Made by a program: the position numbers and the translations under genes. Under the pieces are notes generated by a model that was given only the letters and a program-made list of their open reading frames with translations, was not told the DNA's origin and ran no database searches. 41,313 nucleotides of DNA. It comes from Roseburia hominis. Its GTDB lineage: Bacteria; Bacillota; Clostridia; Lachnospirales; Lachnospiraceae. This document shows positions 40,655 to 41,313 of this stretch, piece after piece (position 1 is the first letter of the stretch; each line of letters starts with the position of its first letter). The DNA is taken from contig JAETOE010000031.1 in the NCBI GenBank assembly GCA_021771815.1, positions 1 to 41,313 of the forward strand. Reading direction: 5' to 3'.

Positions 40655-41313
40655 ATGTCAAATACAAACAAAGCCCAACTCACCCACGACTGCGCCTTTG
40701 ACGCCGCAGACTTACAGGAATTATTGAGCGAAGGAACAAAAATCCTTACCGCCGCCATTGATCTAAGCCGCGACATGGAAACTTCCATGGCAAACATCGC
40801 ATCCATCTACGCCGAAATCGACGGCAGGGACAAAGACGGCGGACTCGGCGACGCCCTGAGCCGCTTACAGGGAATGCTAGTCAAAGAACAGTACAGCGAA
40901 ACGATCAATCACTTACAGACTATCATCGGAAAACTCCAGAGCGACATTCCCGAATACGACAGCCGCCTTGCAGGACAGATGGACAGTCTCGGCGAAATAC
41001 TCGGCACGGTTGAAAAGCGGATCGCAGACCTGCACGGGCTTCTTACAAGTGGGGATATCAGCTTAAGCTACACCGACTTTACCGCCCGCTTAAACGACAT
41101 CAAGACCTCGTGGGAGGACACCACCGAGGAACTTGCCGCGCGCCTTGCAGAGATTGAGGCCGAAATGCTCGGCGTTGCAGCCGCGGCAGTGGCATATAGC
41201 AAAGACCCGGTCAACCTTAGCACCGGAAACTTTATCTACGACCATGAAGACCTTGCCGTCCGCGGGGAGATACCGCTTTCTTTTCATCGCTACTACAATT
41301 CCAAAGACCACAC
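40655..41313 (+). CDS. Rhs-repeat protein, N-terminal part (runs off the window)
   Basis: The frame is open from ATG 40655 to the end (219 codons), with GGAG 9-10 nt before it. Residues 1-175 are helical and look like a coiled-coil secretion or scaffold domain without signal peptide (MSNTNKAQLTHDCAFDAADL at the start). At about 181-215, DPVNLSTGNFIYDHEDL and PLSFHRYYNSKD match the start of the Rhs/DUF6531 core that opens the YD-repeat shell. Such proteins are usually polymorphic toxins whose C-terminal effector lies beyond this window. Codons strongly prefer C-ending forms (GCC, ATC, CGC, GAC), unlike the rest of the window where GCG and GAG prevail, suggesting transfer. Confidence 0.85.
   Translation, partial: MSNTNKAQLTHDCAFDAADLQELLSEGTKILTAAIDLSRDMETSMANIASIYAEIDGRDKDGGLGDALSRLQGMLVKEQYSETINHLQTIIGKLQSDIPEYDSRLAGQMDSLGEILGTVEKRIADLHGLLTSGDISLSYTDFTARLNDIKTSWEDTTEELAARLAEIEAEMLGVAAAAVAYSKDPVNLSTGNFIYDHEDLAVRGEIPLSFHRYYNSKDH

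Overview
The window looks like a chromosomal segment of a Gram-positive anaerobe of the Lachnospiraceae (Bacillota, Clostridia). Reasons: moderate GC content, strong AGGAGG-type ribosome sites, a VanR/VanS-like two-component pair, HelD, a CBS-domain family II pyrophosphatase, a MurE with the meso-diaminopimelate motif DNPR, and a lipoprotein-based sugar ABC importer with a typical Ala/Pro/Asp-rich linker. The family assignment is an inference from gene content. No rRNA, tRNA or CRISPR array was seen.

Region 1 (1-24.7 kb) is mostly core, envelope and housekeeping genes. In order: a 91-bp tandem repeat; response regulator and sensor kinase; helD; an S1-domain protein; asnA (minus strand); a deoxyinosine/uracil-type DNA glycosylase; a small membrane protein; a tail-anchored coiled-coil protein; the CBS-pyrophosphatase; an AraC regulator (minus strand); a Cys/Met-metabolism PLP enzyme followed by dapF and then murE (meso-DAP supply and its use in peptidoglycan); a PAP2 phosphatase (minus strand); an L,D-transpeptidase; nudC; and a MacA/MacB-like export operon of adaptor, ATPase and permease. 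dapF, murE, the L,D-transpeptidase and perhaps the PAP2 protein share a cell-wall theme.

Region 2 (24.7-40.1 kb) is a carbohydrate utilisation locus, most likely for galactan-derived beta-galacto-oligosaccharides: GH42 beta-galactosidase (minus strand), divergent LacI regulator, sugar-binding lipoprotein, two permeases, an unrecognised 616-aa protein overlapping a 72-aa zinc ribbon, an AraC regulator, GH2 beta-galactosidase and GH53 endo-galactanase. None of the three glycosidases has a signal peptide, so the sequence suggests import followed by cytoplasmic cleavage. A near-identical 19-bp sequence lies just after the -10 boxes of both the GH42 and binding-protein promoters, with a related core in front of lacI; this is the probable LacI operator set.

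Region 3 (40.1 kb to the end) looks like the edge of an accessory segment: an 80-bp palindrome resembling two insertion-sequence ends, short open frames, and the 5' part of an Rhs-type gene with clearly different codon use that runs off the window.

Intergenic spaces are unusually rich in structured repeats: a 91-bp tandem unit, two 137-bp dispersed copies about 10 kb apart, a 25-bp x4 tandem repeat over the helD stop codon, 33-bp repeats inside the transporter operon, and several otherwise unrelated hairpins capped by the same GCGAAGC motif. These are the least explained part of the window.
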